Source: a bacterium (GTDB lineage Bacteria; Blakebacterota; Blakebacteria; Blakebacterales; Blakebacteraceae). Taken from it: 15,566 bases of DNA. The translations under genes and the position numbers were made by a program. Below the pieces are notes generated by a model. It did no database searches and was not told the DNA's origin. It saw only the letters and a list, made by a program, of their open reading frames with translations. Location of the stretch: contig JALGWK010000020.1 of assembly GCA_025774205.1 (NCBI GenBank), positions 1 to 15,566 on the forward strand. Reading direction: 5' to 3'. Below, piece after piece: positions 1-7,741 of this stretch (the first letter of the stretch is position 1; each line of letters opens with the position of its first letter).

Positions 1-134
1 AGGGATTCCCTCAGGCTGGAAAGCACCACTTCTCTACTCCCCGGAGACTGAACAGGATTGATTCATCGGCTTGTTGGCGGGAGAATGGAACCCGCTGAAT
101 CACTGGTCATAAATCGGGCCAACGGAGGACATCG
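1..134 (+). other. 5' leader of the M28 gene; possible tail of an upstream ORF
   Basis: This stretch holds no complete gene. One plus-strand frame is open from base 2 and ends at a TGA at 59-61 (last residues about PETEQD). It could be the 3' end of a gene lying outside the window, but about 20 codons are too few to judge. A strong Shine-Dalgarno GGAGG at 124-128 sits six bases before the ATG at 135 and fixes the start of the peptidase gene. I see no convincing promoter hexamers or terminator hairpin. Confidence 0.3.
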
Positions 135-1685
135 ATGCGAACCGTCATGAAAGCATTCTCGATAATCTGTGCCGGGACAGTGTTACTTGCTTTCGCCCCA
201 CAGCAGGTACCATCTCCCGACCTGGAGACGATCTCGAAAATCCGGGAAGAGGGTTTCCAGCGTTCCCGGGTCATGGATATCGCGGGCTACATGACCGATG
301 TCCTGGGCGCCCGTCTGACGCTTTCAGAGGACATGAAGGAAGCTCAGTACTGGGCCATGGAGAAGATGAGCGAGGTCGGGCTCTCCAATATTTCGCTCCA
401 ACCATTCATGGATTACGGTGTCACCTGGGATAACGAGTACTTCTCCCTCCATATGCTGGAGCCCGATTACCAGCCGCTGGTGGGATTCCCACTGGCTCAC
501 ACACCGGGCACGCCGGGGAAGATCACTGCTCCGGTGGTGATATCGGAGCTCACGACCCGGCGGGACCTTGACCGATACCGGGGCAGACTGGCGGGAGCGA
601 TTGTCCTGACCACCCCCCCGGCCGTGATCGATCTCGATAGGCTGGCCCGGGCAACCCCCCGTCGAACCGATGAGGAACTGAGACAAATGGAAGAGGAGGT
701 TGTCCCCCCTCGCCGCGGCCGTGGAAGTCCCACGCCACGGAATCCCGATCTGCTCAGCGCCGGGGAAAAGATCGCCTTCTACAGGAGTGAGGGTGTGCTC
801 GCGCTGCTGGAGTGCCGGAGCGGCTGGCCGGGCGCGGTCCGCGCATTCTCCCGGCCCGGATCGGGACAGGACAGGTGGTCACGCGAAGGCAACCTCGACT
901 CGCTGCCGATCATCGCGGTGACTCCCGAACACTACAACCGGATGTACCGGATCCGCGCACGGGGGATCCCGGTAACCGTCGAAATGGAGGTACGCAACCG
1001 CATGGGGGAGCAGGTCGAACAGGCCTGCAATGTGATCGGTGAGATCCCCGGCACCGACCTGCGGGATGAGGTTGTTATGATCGGGGCTCATTTCGACACC
1101 TGGCATGCCAGCCCCAACGCGAGCGACAACACCTCCGGATGCGCAGTCGTGCTGGAGGCGGCCCGGATCCTCAACGCGATCGGAGCGCGACCCCGCCGGA
1201 CCATCCGTGTGGCCCTGTGGGCCGGGGAAGAACAGGGGCTCCACGGCTCCCGGGAATACGTGTACCGGCACTTCGGCAATCCGGATGATCCGGAGATCGG
1301 GATCAAACCGGGTTACGACAAGTTCTCGGTTTACTTCAACCAGGATTACGGGGCCGGTGCCTTCCGCGGGATCCAGCTGCAGGGGAATGAGTACGCGCGA
1401 CAGTTCTTCCGGGCCTGGATGGAACCGCTGAGGGACCTCGGTTTCACGGCCATATCGATCCGGAGCGTGGGCAGCACCGACCATATACCGTTCGACGCGG
1501 TGGGACTGCCCGGTTTTCAGTTCATCCAGGATCGCATTCCCGGAACCGGCGGGCACACCAATCTCGATTTTCTCGACACCCTGCAGGAAGAGGACCTGAG
1601 AAAGAACGCCGTCATCATGGCGGTCTTCGCCTGGCAGTCAGCCATAAGTGATGACCGGATACCTCGGAAGAAGGACCAGGAGTGA
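135..1685 (+). CDS. exported M28-family zinc metallopeptidase with PA-like insert
   Basis: Predicted zinc-dependent aminopeptidase or carboxypeptidase of family M28, acting outside the cytoplasm. Residues 1-22 look like a Sec signal peptide (basic start, hydrophobic IICAGTVLLAFA). The region of about 125-285 is where M28 exopeptidases often carry a protease-associated domain. The catalytic core follows: GAHFD (H319 ligand), NASDNTSG (D331 bridging ligand), WAGEEQG (E365 general base, E366 ligand), FNQDYG (D404 ligand), STDHIPF, and GGHTNLD (H475 ligand). The full two-zinc ligand set expected of M28 is therefore present, and 516 residues is normal for this architecture. The ATG at 135 is preferred over the in-frame ATG at 147 because GGAGG lies six bases before it. 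The stop overlaps the sulfatase start (GTGA), implying one operon with translational coupling. Peptide specificity cannot be read from the sequence. Confidence 0.9.
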   Translation: MRTVMKAFSIICAGTVLLAFAPQQVPSPDLETISKIREEGFQRSRVMDIAGYMTDVLGARLTLSEDMKEAQYWAMEKMSEVGLSNISLQPFMDYGVTWDNEYFSLHMLEPDYQPLVGFPLAHTPGTPGKITAPVVISELTTRRDLDRYRGRLAGAIVLTTPPAVIDLDRLARATPRRTDEELRQMEEEVVPPRRGRGSPTPRNPDLLSAGEKIAFYRSEGVLALLECRSGWPGAVRAFSRPGSGQDRWSREGNLDSLPIIAVTPEHYNRMYRIRARGIPVTVEMEVRNRMGEQVEQACNVIGEIPGTDLRDEVVMIGAHFDTWHASPNASDNTSGCAVVLEAARILNAIGARPRRTIRVALWAGEEQGLHGSREYVYRHFGNPDDPEIGIKPGYDKFSVYFNQDYGAGAFRGIQLQGNEYARQFFRAWMEPLRDLGFTAISIRSVGSTDHIPFDAVGLPGFQFIQDRIPGTGGHTNLDFLDTLQEEDLRKNAVIMAVFAWQSAISDDRIPRKKDQE

Positions 1686-3121
1686 CGGATCACGATCGAC
1701 GCGGGTTCCTCAGAACAGCGGCGCTGGGTCTCGGTGCCACTTCGATGGGCGGGCTCCTGACCTCGGCCTGTTCAGGCAGATCCGGGAGTAATCCGCCCAA
1801 TATCCTGGTGCTCTTCACCGACGATCAGCGCTTCGACACCATCGGAGCGCTCAACTGTCCCGAGATCAGCACCCCCAACATGGACCGGCTGGTGCGAGAC
1901 GGCACCAGTTTCACGCGGGCTCATATCATGGGCAGTAACAGCGGCGCGGTCTGCATCCCCAGCCGGGCCATGCTCATGACGGGTGCCTCCCTTTTCCACC
2001 TGGAGAACAACGGCAGTTCTATACCGGAAGGCCAGGTCACGCTGCCTGAAGTCCTGAGGCGGAACGGGTACCGGACGTTCTTCACCGGCAAGTGGCACAG
2101 CAGCAAGGCGGCGTTCGCGCGGGGCTTCACCGACGGCGGCAGGATCTTTTTCGGCGGGATGAGCAATCACCTGAAGGTGCCGGTATTCGATTTCAATCCG
2201 TCAGGTGAATACCCGAACGAGAACCGGTACCTCGGGAATGAGTTCTCCGGCGAGATGTTCTCCGACGACGCGATCGAATTCATCGAGAACTGTCCGGCGG
2301 AGAAACCGTTTTTCGCCTGCCTCTCGTATACCGCGCCGCATGATCCCCGGATGGCGCCGGATGCGTACACGGACCTCTATCCGCCGGGGAGCATCAGCCT
2401 GCCCGGGAACTTCATGCCCGAGCATCCCTTCGATAACGGCGAGATGAGGATCCGGGATGAGGCCCTGGCCCCATGGCCCCGCACTCCCGGGATCGTGCTC
2501 CAACACCTGGCTGACTACTACGCCATGATCAGTCATGTGGATGCCCAGATCGGCCGGGTGCTGGATGCCCTGGAGCGGAGCGGGAGAGCGGATGATACCT
2601 GTATCATCTTCACGGGCGACAACGGCCTCGCGGTAGGCAGCCACGGCCTGCTGGGGAAACAGAACCTCTACGATCACAGTGTAAGGATCCCGCTCGTGAT
2701 CTCAGGACCCGGCATCCGGCGGGGTGTCAGGGCCGACGGGCTCTGCTACCTGCACGACATCTTCCCGACCGTGTGCGACCTGATCGATCTCCCGGTGCCC
2801 GGGAGCGTCGAGAGTTCGAGCCTGGCTCCTCTTCTGAAACGACGGAGAGCCCGGGTGCGGGATTCGGTCTTCTTCGCCTACAAGACTTTTCAGCGAGGCA
2901 TTCGCACCGACGACGACTGGAAACTCATCCTGTACAACGTCAACGGCAGGAGAACCACCCAGCTGTTCAATCTGGCGGATGATCCCCTCGAAATAAACAA
3001 CCTCGCCGGGGATGGCGAGCACTCCAACCGAATATCAGAACTGACTCAGCTGCTGCGGGATCACATGCGGGCTATCGATGATCCCTGCGATATCGACCAG
3101 CCCGGCTGGGGAGTTGGTTAA
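1682..3121 (+). CDS. Tat-exported formylglycine-dependent sulfatase (S1 type)
   Basis: Predicted type I sulfatase hydrolysing sulfate esters of glycans or small organosulfates. The N-terminus has a twin-arginine-like signal (DRRGFLR, residues 5-11), a hydrophobic stretch, and a cysteine at 30 (TSAC) that could be lipidated, although T at -3 is a weak lipobox. Catalytic signatures are complete: TDDQ (D47, D48 metal ligands), the CxPSR motif CIPSR with C91 as the formylglycine precursor, TGKWH (K137, H139), APHDP (H220), TGDNG (D313, N314) and GKQN (K326). Length 479 is normal for the family. The start is GTG at 1682, overlapping the TGA of the peptidase gene; AAGG about seven bases upstream is the likely ribosome site. 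Activity needs a formylglycine-generating enzyme or anaerobic maturase, and neither is in this window. Subfamily and substrate cannot be assigned by eye. Confidence 0.93.
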   Translation: MTDHDRRGFLRTAALGLGATSMGGLLTSACSGRSGSNPPNILVLFTDDQRFDTIGALNCPEISTPNMDRLVRDGTSFTRAHIMGSNSGAVCIPSRAMLMTGASLFHLENNGSSIPEGQVTLPEVLRRNGYRTFFTGKWHSSKAAFARGFTDGGRIFFGGMSNHLKVPVFDFNPSGEYPNENRYLGNEFSGEMFSDDAIEFIENCPAEKPFFACLSYTAPHDPRMAPDAYTDLYPPGSISLPGNFMPEHPFDNGEMRIRDEALAPWPRTPGIVLQHLADYYAMISHVDAQIGRVLDALERSGRADDTCIIFTGDNGLAVGSHGLLGKQNLYDHSVRIPLVISGPGIRRGVRADGLCYLHDIFPTVCDLIDLPVPGSVESSSLAPLLKRRRARVRDSVFFAYKTFQRGIRTDDDWKLILYNVNGRRTTQLFNLADDPLEINNLAGDGEHSNRISELTQLLRDHMRAIDDPCDIDQPGWGVG

Positions 3122-3129
3122 TCACAATC

Positions 3130-3144
3130 GGGGGCTGTTCCCCC
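3130..3144. terminator. weak GC hairpin between convergent genes
   Basis: The 110-bp gap between the convergent sulfatase and kinase genes contains GGGGG-CTGTT-CCCCC, a 5-bp stem with a 5-nt loop, nine bases after the sulfatase stop. A second short stem, CAGGA-CCGGC-TCCTG, lies at 3205-3219, about 12 bases past the kinase stop on the other strand. Neither is followed by a real T-tract, so intrinsic termination is only a possibility. Confidence 0.25.
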
Positions 3145-3231
3145 CTTCCCGTGTCCGGATCATTCACCCCGGCGACAGGAGTATATCTGGTAGGATTACG
3201 ATTTCAGGACCGGCTCCTGGATCAACCTCAA

Positions 3232-5844
3232 TCACCGATAGCGGTCGATAATCTCGCGGAATCGCGGATCGTCTCGGAGGGGATCCCATAGAGGATCGAT
3301 CTCCGCAAACTGACTCGAGAAACCGCCAGGTCGGGAGAGCAGGAATTCGAGCGTTTCCAGAGCCATGTCATAATCCCCCAGCAGGAGATAGATAGTGGCC
3401 AGGTGCTGTACATAGTTGATCCCTTCATAGGCATCCATGGATACCGGGTAGAGCTCTTCGACCGGTAGCAAGCCTTCTCTGAGCGCTTCCTCTCGTCGGC
3501 CAAGGCCTGCCAGGGCTATTCCCAGAGCCGAATGGAAACGGGGATCGTCGGGTTGACTTCTGACCTTACCCTCGATATGGATGCGGGCTTCTTCGAATAA
3601 TGCACGGGCCCCGGCATCATCATCATCAATTAACAGGTGGTATAAAGCCTCCTGAAGAGGTCGCGGAAGGTACGCCTGAGGATTGTTGAATCCCTCGAGC
3701 GGATAAGTGTCCAGCGCCGTGCGAAGAAGGGCTGTGTCCCTTTCAAAGAACGCCTGCCCCAGAGCCAGTCCCTGACGGATAGGATTCATCGGTCCCATCC
3801 GATTGAACTGGTCCAGATTGGCACGGGCTGCTTCAAGGTCGCCCTGGAGCCAGCCGGCCTGGATGAGTGTTATCCAGGCCCATTCGAATCCGGGATCGAG
3901 GGCAAGGGCCTTCTCAAAAAGATCCTCGGCTCTCTCATAGTCTCGAACAAGCATGAGAGTGGTACCCAGATCCCATGGGGCGGAGGGCTCGAGCGGATCG
4001 AGGTTGATCACGTTCTCCTGTATCTCTATTGCCTCATCGAATCTGCCCAGCCGTCGGAGTATGAATGATGTCCCGCTCAGGATCTCGACATCGTTTGGAA
4101 GGTGCTGCCGGGCATGTTCCAGTTCAGACAGGGCGCGGTCATAGTCACGATGAGCCCAGTAGTAGCGATAGCCATTGGCCCGGAGCACATCGGGATGGTC
4201 GGGATCGAGCCTGAGGGCCTGTTCGATGGCATCCCGGGCCATCTCCTGCCGCTCGGAAGTCCGATCCTCACCAAAATGGTGGGCAGCGGCATGGGCCTGC
4301 GCCAGTTCGGCCCAGGCCAGAGCGAAGTCGGGATCGAGTTCGACTGCGCTCGTGAAATACCCGACCAGCCTGGTCGCATAACCAGCCGTTATGGACCATT
4401 TCAGGCGCCTGCCAAGCAGGTAGGCGGTATAGGCTTCAGGACTCTCGGTCAGACGCTCCTCGACAGTTGTCTCACCCGGTTGAACAAGAGCCAGGTTGAG
4501 TTCTCTTACCACCTTGTCGGCGATCTCCGATTGGATGCGGAAGATCCCAGCGAATTCCTCTTCGTACGAGGCGGACCAGATCTGAACCCCGTCTGAGGCG
4601 TTCGTGAGTTCAGGGGTGATACGGATACGGTTCCCTGCCCCAGCCGATCGTTCCCATCGAATTGTGCCGGAGAGCACGAAATCGGCTCCGAGATCCCTCC
4701 GGATCTGCTGGGTGGAAAAATCCTGGCCCTTGAACTGGATGACACTGTTCCGGGAGATGACTTCCAGCGTTTCCAGGCGATTCAGCCGGGACCTGATCTC
4801 GTCGGCCATGCCCTCGGCGAAATACTCATCCTCAGCCGAACCGAGGTTCTCGAAGGGAAGCACGGCCAGACGGGGAATACCGGCGGAAGCACTTGAGAGG
4901 AGACCGGGCAGGAAGGCCACTGCACCCAGGACTATCACTACCAGTCCGGTAACCAGTAGAGCCTGGCGCCTCGGCAGAGAGATGGTCTTCCTCGGCTCGT
5001 GGGGTGTAATCGTCACGGTCGAGGTGTCAAATTCACTCCGGACGGCCTTCAAGTCGTTGATCAGTTCGGAACAGTTCGCGTACCGGAGTTCCGGATCCTT
5101 CTCCATCATCCGCTTCAGGATCGACTGCAGATTCTCCGGGACATCTTCCCGGTGAGTGGTTACCGGGTCCGGCTCGGTGTTGATGATGGCGAAGATCGAC
5201 TCGGCTTCAGAAGAACCGGCCTTGAAGGGGAGTTTGCCGGTCAGTAGTTCATAGAGGACGATTCCAAGGGAGAAGATCTCACTCCGTCGATCCACGATCC
5301 CGCCCGTGATCTGTTCGGGGGGAGAGTAGGCCAGCGTGCCGAGAGTGGTTCCTGAACGGGTGAGCTGGCTGTGCGCTTCAAGCTGGGCCAGACCGAAATC
5401 CATCAGTTTCACCCGGCCCTCGAGCGTCACCATGATGTTGGCGCTCTTCACATCCCGATGAAGGATCCCCTGGCCATGCGCAACCCCCAGAGCCTCAACC
5501 GTCTGGAGGATGATATCCACGGCCTTCTTGATGGATACATGGGAGCCGTCGACCATATCCTTGATGGTCTTGCCCTCGACGTACTCCATGGCGATGTAAC
5601 TTTCGCCCTCTTCTTCGAGCAGGTCGAAGACTGTGGCTATGCCGGGATGGTTCAGCGATGAAGCTGCTTTTGCCTCACGGATGAAGCGCTCCTGGCTTTC
5701 CTCGTCATCAGTGAGGTGGCGGGAGAGAGCCTTGATGGCGACCAGGCGATCCAGGGCCGTGTCCTCAGCCTTGTAAACCGAGCCCATGCCGCCTTCACCC
5801 AGCTTGTCGATGATGCGGTATTTACCAATGGTAGTGCCTATCAT
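3232..5844 (-). CDS. transmembrane Ser/Thr protein kinase with TolB/FlgO-like domain and TPR repeats
   Basis: A bacterial Hanks-type (PknB-like) kinase with an extracytoplasmic sensor half. Residues 9-270 are the kinase: glycine loop GEGGMGSVYK (16-25), ATP lysine K38 in VAIK, helix-C glutamate E57, catalytic loop HRDVKSAN (D131, N136) and DFG (D149). All catalytic residues are present. A proline- and threonine-rich linker leads to one hydrophobic segment at about 293-315. Residues about 320-450 (PRLAVLPFENLG ... FAEGMADEI ... GADFVLSGTIR) match the TolB/FlgO-like module common in such kinases and in adenylate cyclase-TPR proteins. From about 465 to the end there are TPR-like helical pairs ending in motifs such as LDPD and YDRAL. 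The ATG at 5844 gives the typical kinase start but lacks a strong ribosome site. Divergent from 5998 and 6131, convergent with the sulfatase. Signal and target are unknown. Confidence 0.93.
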   Translation of the reverse strand: MIGTTIGKYRIIDKLGEGGMGSVYKAEDTALDRLVAIKALSRHLTDDEESQERFIREAKAASSLNHPGIATVFDLLEEEGESYIAMEYVEGKTIKDMVDGSHVSIKKAVDIILQTVEALGVAHGQGILHRDVKSANIMVTLEGRVKLMDFGLAQLEAHSQLTRSGTTLGTLAYSPPEQITGGIVDRRSEIFSLGIVLYELLTGKLPFKAGSSEAESIFAIINTEPDPVTTHREDVPENLQSILKRMMEKDPELRYANCSELINDLKAVRSEFDTSTVTITPHEPRKTISLPRRQALLVTGLVVIVLGAVAFLPGLLSSASAGIPRLAVLPFENLGSAEDEYFAEGMADEIRSRLNRLETLEVISRNSVIQFKGQDFSTQQIRRDLGADFVLSGTIRWERSAGAGNRIRITPELTNASDGVQIWSASYEEEFAGIFRIQSEIADKVVRELNLALVQPGETTVEERLTESPEAYTAYLLGRRLKWSITAGYATRLVGYFTSAVELDPDFALAWAELAQAHAAAHHFGEDRTSERQEMARDAIEQALRLDPDHPDVLRANGYRYYWAHRDYDRALSELEHARQHLPNDVEILSGTSFILRRLGRFDEAIEIQENVINLDPLEPSAPWDLGTTLMLVRDYERAEDLFEKALALDPGFEWAWITLIQAGWLQGDLEAARANLDQFNRMGPMNPIRQGLALGQAFFERDTALLRTALDTYPLEGFNNPQAYLPRPLQEALYHLLIDDDDAGARALFEEARIHIEGKVRSQPDDPRFHSALGIALAGLGRREEALREGLLPVEELYPVSMDAYEGINYVQHLATIYLLLGDYDMALETLEFLLSRPGGFSSQFAEIDPLWDPLRDDPRFREIIDRYR

Positions 5845-5997
5845 GAGTCACTCTATCCGGTATGTGTGAATGATCACCCCGGGATCCCGCCGCACATCAC
5901 AGTCCAATAATTATTAGTAATCCTAACGACAGGACGGGGATCCGACAAGGCCTATTTATAACTAATGTAGTTACAGATAGTCTGCGGTGACCGGCTC
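5845..5997. promoter_or_regulatory. AT-rich divergent control region with perfect inverted repeat 5959-5973
   Basis: This region separates the kinase (minus strand) from the small ORF and phosphoesterase (plus strand). The stretch 5905-5980 is much richer in A and T than the rest of the window. It contains a 10-bp palindrome AATAATTATT at about 5907-5916 and a perfect 6-3-6 inverted repeat TAACTA-ATG-TAGTTA at 5959-5973. A TATAAC (5957-5962) resembles a -10 box for rightward transcription, but no good -35 is visible, so the promoter call is weak. The inverted repeat would suit a dimeric repressor placed to control either or both directions. Confidence 0.4.
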
Positions 5998-6216
5998 ATG
6001 CCTGATCTTGAAATGAAAATCATGGAAATACTGGGAGCCTGGCTTCCGGATGACCTCAGGTCGGATATCCATTACCTTGCTGACTACCATGAATCACCGT
6101 CTACAAGCATTGCTCTGCGAGGAAGCATAGATGAAGCGCTCGAACACCCTGCTGGCAGCGACAGTCGGCCTGGTCATCGTGATCGTGGTGATCGGGATCC
6201 TCTCCTTCAGCGGTAA
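5998..6216 (+). CDS. small ORF resembling a ribbon-helix-helix (CopG/Arc-like) DNA-binding protein
   Basis: A 72-codon ORF from ATG at 5998 to TAA at 6216. Residues about 16-50 follow the spacing typical of CopG-type ribbon-helix-helix proteins: LPDDLRSDIHYLADYHES, then S-x-S-x-x-LRGSIDEALE. That would be a short strand, helix A, a turn and helix B. The last 20 or so residues are Arg/Asp/Gly-rich and come from DNA shared with the start of the next gene (86 bp overlap, different frame). They look like run-through rather than conserved protein, so the ORF may be a decayed or truncated gene. Third-position G+C is lower than in the neighbours. The ribosome site is weak. An inverted repeat 25 bases upstream would suit autoregulation, as is usual for RHH antitoxins, but no toxin partner is adjacent. 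It may also be a chance ORF. Confidence 0.35.
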   Translation: MPDLEMKIMEILGAWLPDDLRSDIHYLADYHESPSTSIALRGSIDEALEHPAGSDSRPGHRDRGDRDPLLQR

Positions 6217-7714
6217 CCAGCCCCCCGCCGGTCCTGAAGTGACCGGTCCCATGGCCCGGGGTACCGTGTTCGAAGACCGGAACGGCAACGGGATCATGGA
6301 TGGAGGTGAGCCCGGTCTTTCCGGGGTACGGGTTTCAGATCAGCGATTGGTGACCGAGACCGACCGGCAGGGTCGCTGGGCTCTTCCCGCTCACGAAGAA
6401 GCGGTCTACTTCATCATCAAACCTCGCGGATACGTGACTCCTCTTTCAGAGGGCGGCACCCCGCTCTTTTATTATCTCCACAAGGAGACCGAACAGCTCG
6501 ACCTTCAGGGCCCCACCGTCTCTCCCACCGGCCCCCTGCCCGAATCGATCAACTTCCCGCTGGTGAGGCAGCCCGAACCGGACCGGTTCGAGGCGATCTT
6601 CATGGGTGATCCCCAGCCGAGGAACCTCACCGAGGTCAATTATTTCGTGCACGACGTGCTCGAGGAACTTTACGGCACCGCGGCACTCTTCGCCGTTACT
6701 CTCGGGGACCTGACCTTTGACGACCCCGCCAACTATCCGGCTATCAACCAGGCCGTCGGGATGGTCGGGGTCCCTTTCTACCACGTTCTCGGCAACCACG
6801 ACGCCAACTACGACGGGGCGGACACCCACGAGCATTACGAGACCTGGCGCACCTTTTACGGACCCCGTTACTACTCCTTCGATTACGGCCCCGTCCACTT
6901 CGTCATCCTGGCTGATGTCCTCTTCCCGGAAGGCGGCACCCGGTACATCGCGGGACTCGGTGAGCGACAGCTGGAGTGGCTCGAACACGATCTCTCCTTC
7001 GTTCCGGAGGACCAGCTCGTCGTGGTGAGCATGCACATCCAGTTGACCGGCACTTCGGGGATCCCCGATTTCGAGAGGATGTACGAACTCCTTCAGGACC
7101 ATCCCCACACGGTCTCTTTCAGCGCCCATTCCCACACCCTCACCCACAGTTTTCTCGATGAAGAGAACGGCTGGATGGGACCGGAACCGCACCATCACAT
7201 CAACGCAGGCGCGTCCTGCGGCCGCTGGTGGGGCGGCAACAAGGATGAAACGGACATCCCTCACACCTCGAGTTCGGACGGCACCCCGAACGGCTACTTC
7301 ATCGTCACCTTCGACGGGAACAGGTACTCGACCCGGTACAAGGCGGCACGCCGACCTGCCGACTGGCAGATGCAGATCCAGGCGCCTGATGAAGTAACCC
7401 GGCCGGAGCTGGCTGACACACCCGTCCTGGTGAACGTGTTCAACGGCAGCGAGCGGTCCCTGGTGGAGATGACGGTCGGAGAGTCAGGTGAGTGGGTGGA
7501 GATGGCGTTCGCGCCCCAGATCGATCCGCTCTACGCCAGGATTGCGAGAGAGCAGAGTGATCAGGGTGCCTCGAGATGCAACCACATGTGGGAGGGGAAA
7601 CTGCCGGCCGATCTCTCACCGGGCGGTCACCTGATCCGCGTGAGAGTAACCGACATGCACGGGCAGGTCTTCACTGACACCCGTATCATCCGGGTTGGTG
7701 TTGAAACTCCGTAA
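6131..7714 (+). CDS. exported calcineurin-like phosphoesterase with MetallophosN/C-type domains
   Basis: Predicted two-metal phosphoesterase anchored in or exported through the inner membrane. Residues 1-28 form a signal or anchor helix (LVIVIVVIGIL). Residues about 42-105 are a small beta domain (GTVFEDRNGNGIMDGGEPGLSGV) of the SdrD-B/MetallophosN kind; D49, N51, N53, I55, D57 and E60 match EF-hand loop positions 1-3-5-7-9-12, so calcium binding is likely. The metallophosphatase core has MGDPQ (D160, Q162), LGDLTFDD (D193), GNHD (N222, H223, D224), SMHIQ (H302) and SAHSHT (H333, H335), a full ligand set. The C-terminal third (TRYKA ... VNVFNGSE ... VRVTDMHG) fits the MetallophosC beta domain that follows this core. 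GAGGAAG at 6119-6125, five bases before ATG 6131, supports the start. It overlaps the small upstream ORF by 86 bp. The natural substrate is unknown. Confidence 0.9.
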   Translation: MKRSNTLLAATVGLVIVIVVIGILSFSGNQPPAGPEVTGPMARGTVFEDRNGNGIMDGGEPGLSGVRVSDQRLVTETDRQGRWALPAHEEAVYFIIKPRGYVTPLSEGGTPLFYYLHKETEQLDLQGPTVSPTGPLPESINFPLVRQPEPDRFEAIFMGDPQPRNLTEVNYFVHDVLEELYGTAALFAVTLGDLTFDDPANYPAINQAVGMVGVPFYHVLGNHDANYDGADTHEHYETWRTFYGPRYYSFDYGPVHFVILADVLFPEGGTRYIAGLGERQLEWLEHDLSFVPEDQLVVVSMHIQLTGTSGIPDFERMYELLQDHPHTVSFSAHSHTLTHSFLDEENGWMGPEPHHHINAGASCGRWWGGNKDETDIPHTSSSDGTPNGYFIVTFDGNRYSTRYKAARRPADWQMQIQAPDEVTRPELADTPVLVNVFNGSERSLVEMTVGESGEWVEMAFAPQIDPLYARIAREQSDQGASRCNHMWEGKLPADLSPGGHLIRVRVTDMHGQVFTDTRIIRVGVETP

Positions 7715-7741
7715 GGAGCCGGGACGAGGGGCCTTCTCTCC

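Noticed and set aside
879-1556. Minus-strand ORF of 225 codons inside the M28 gene
   Set aside because: It lies opposite the metal-ligand region of a full M28 peptidase, has no recognisable motif, and is composition-driven.
6446-7264. Minus-strand ORF of 272 codons inside the phosphoesterase gene
   Set aside because: It lies opposite the metallophosphatase core with all ligands; its V/G/E/D-rich translation shows no domain.
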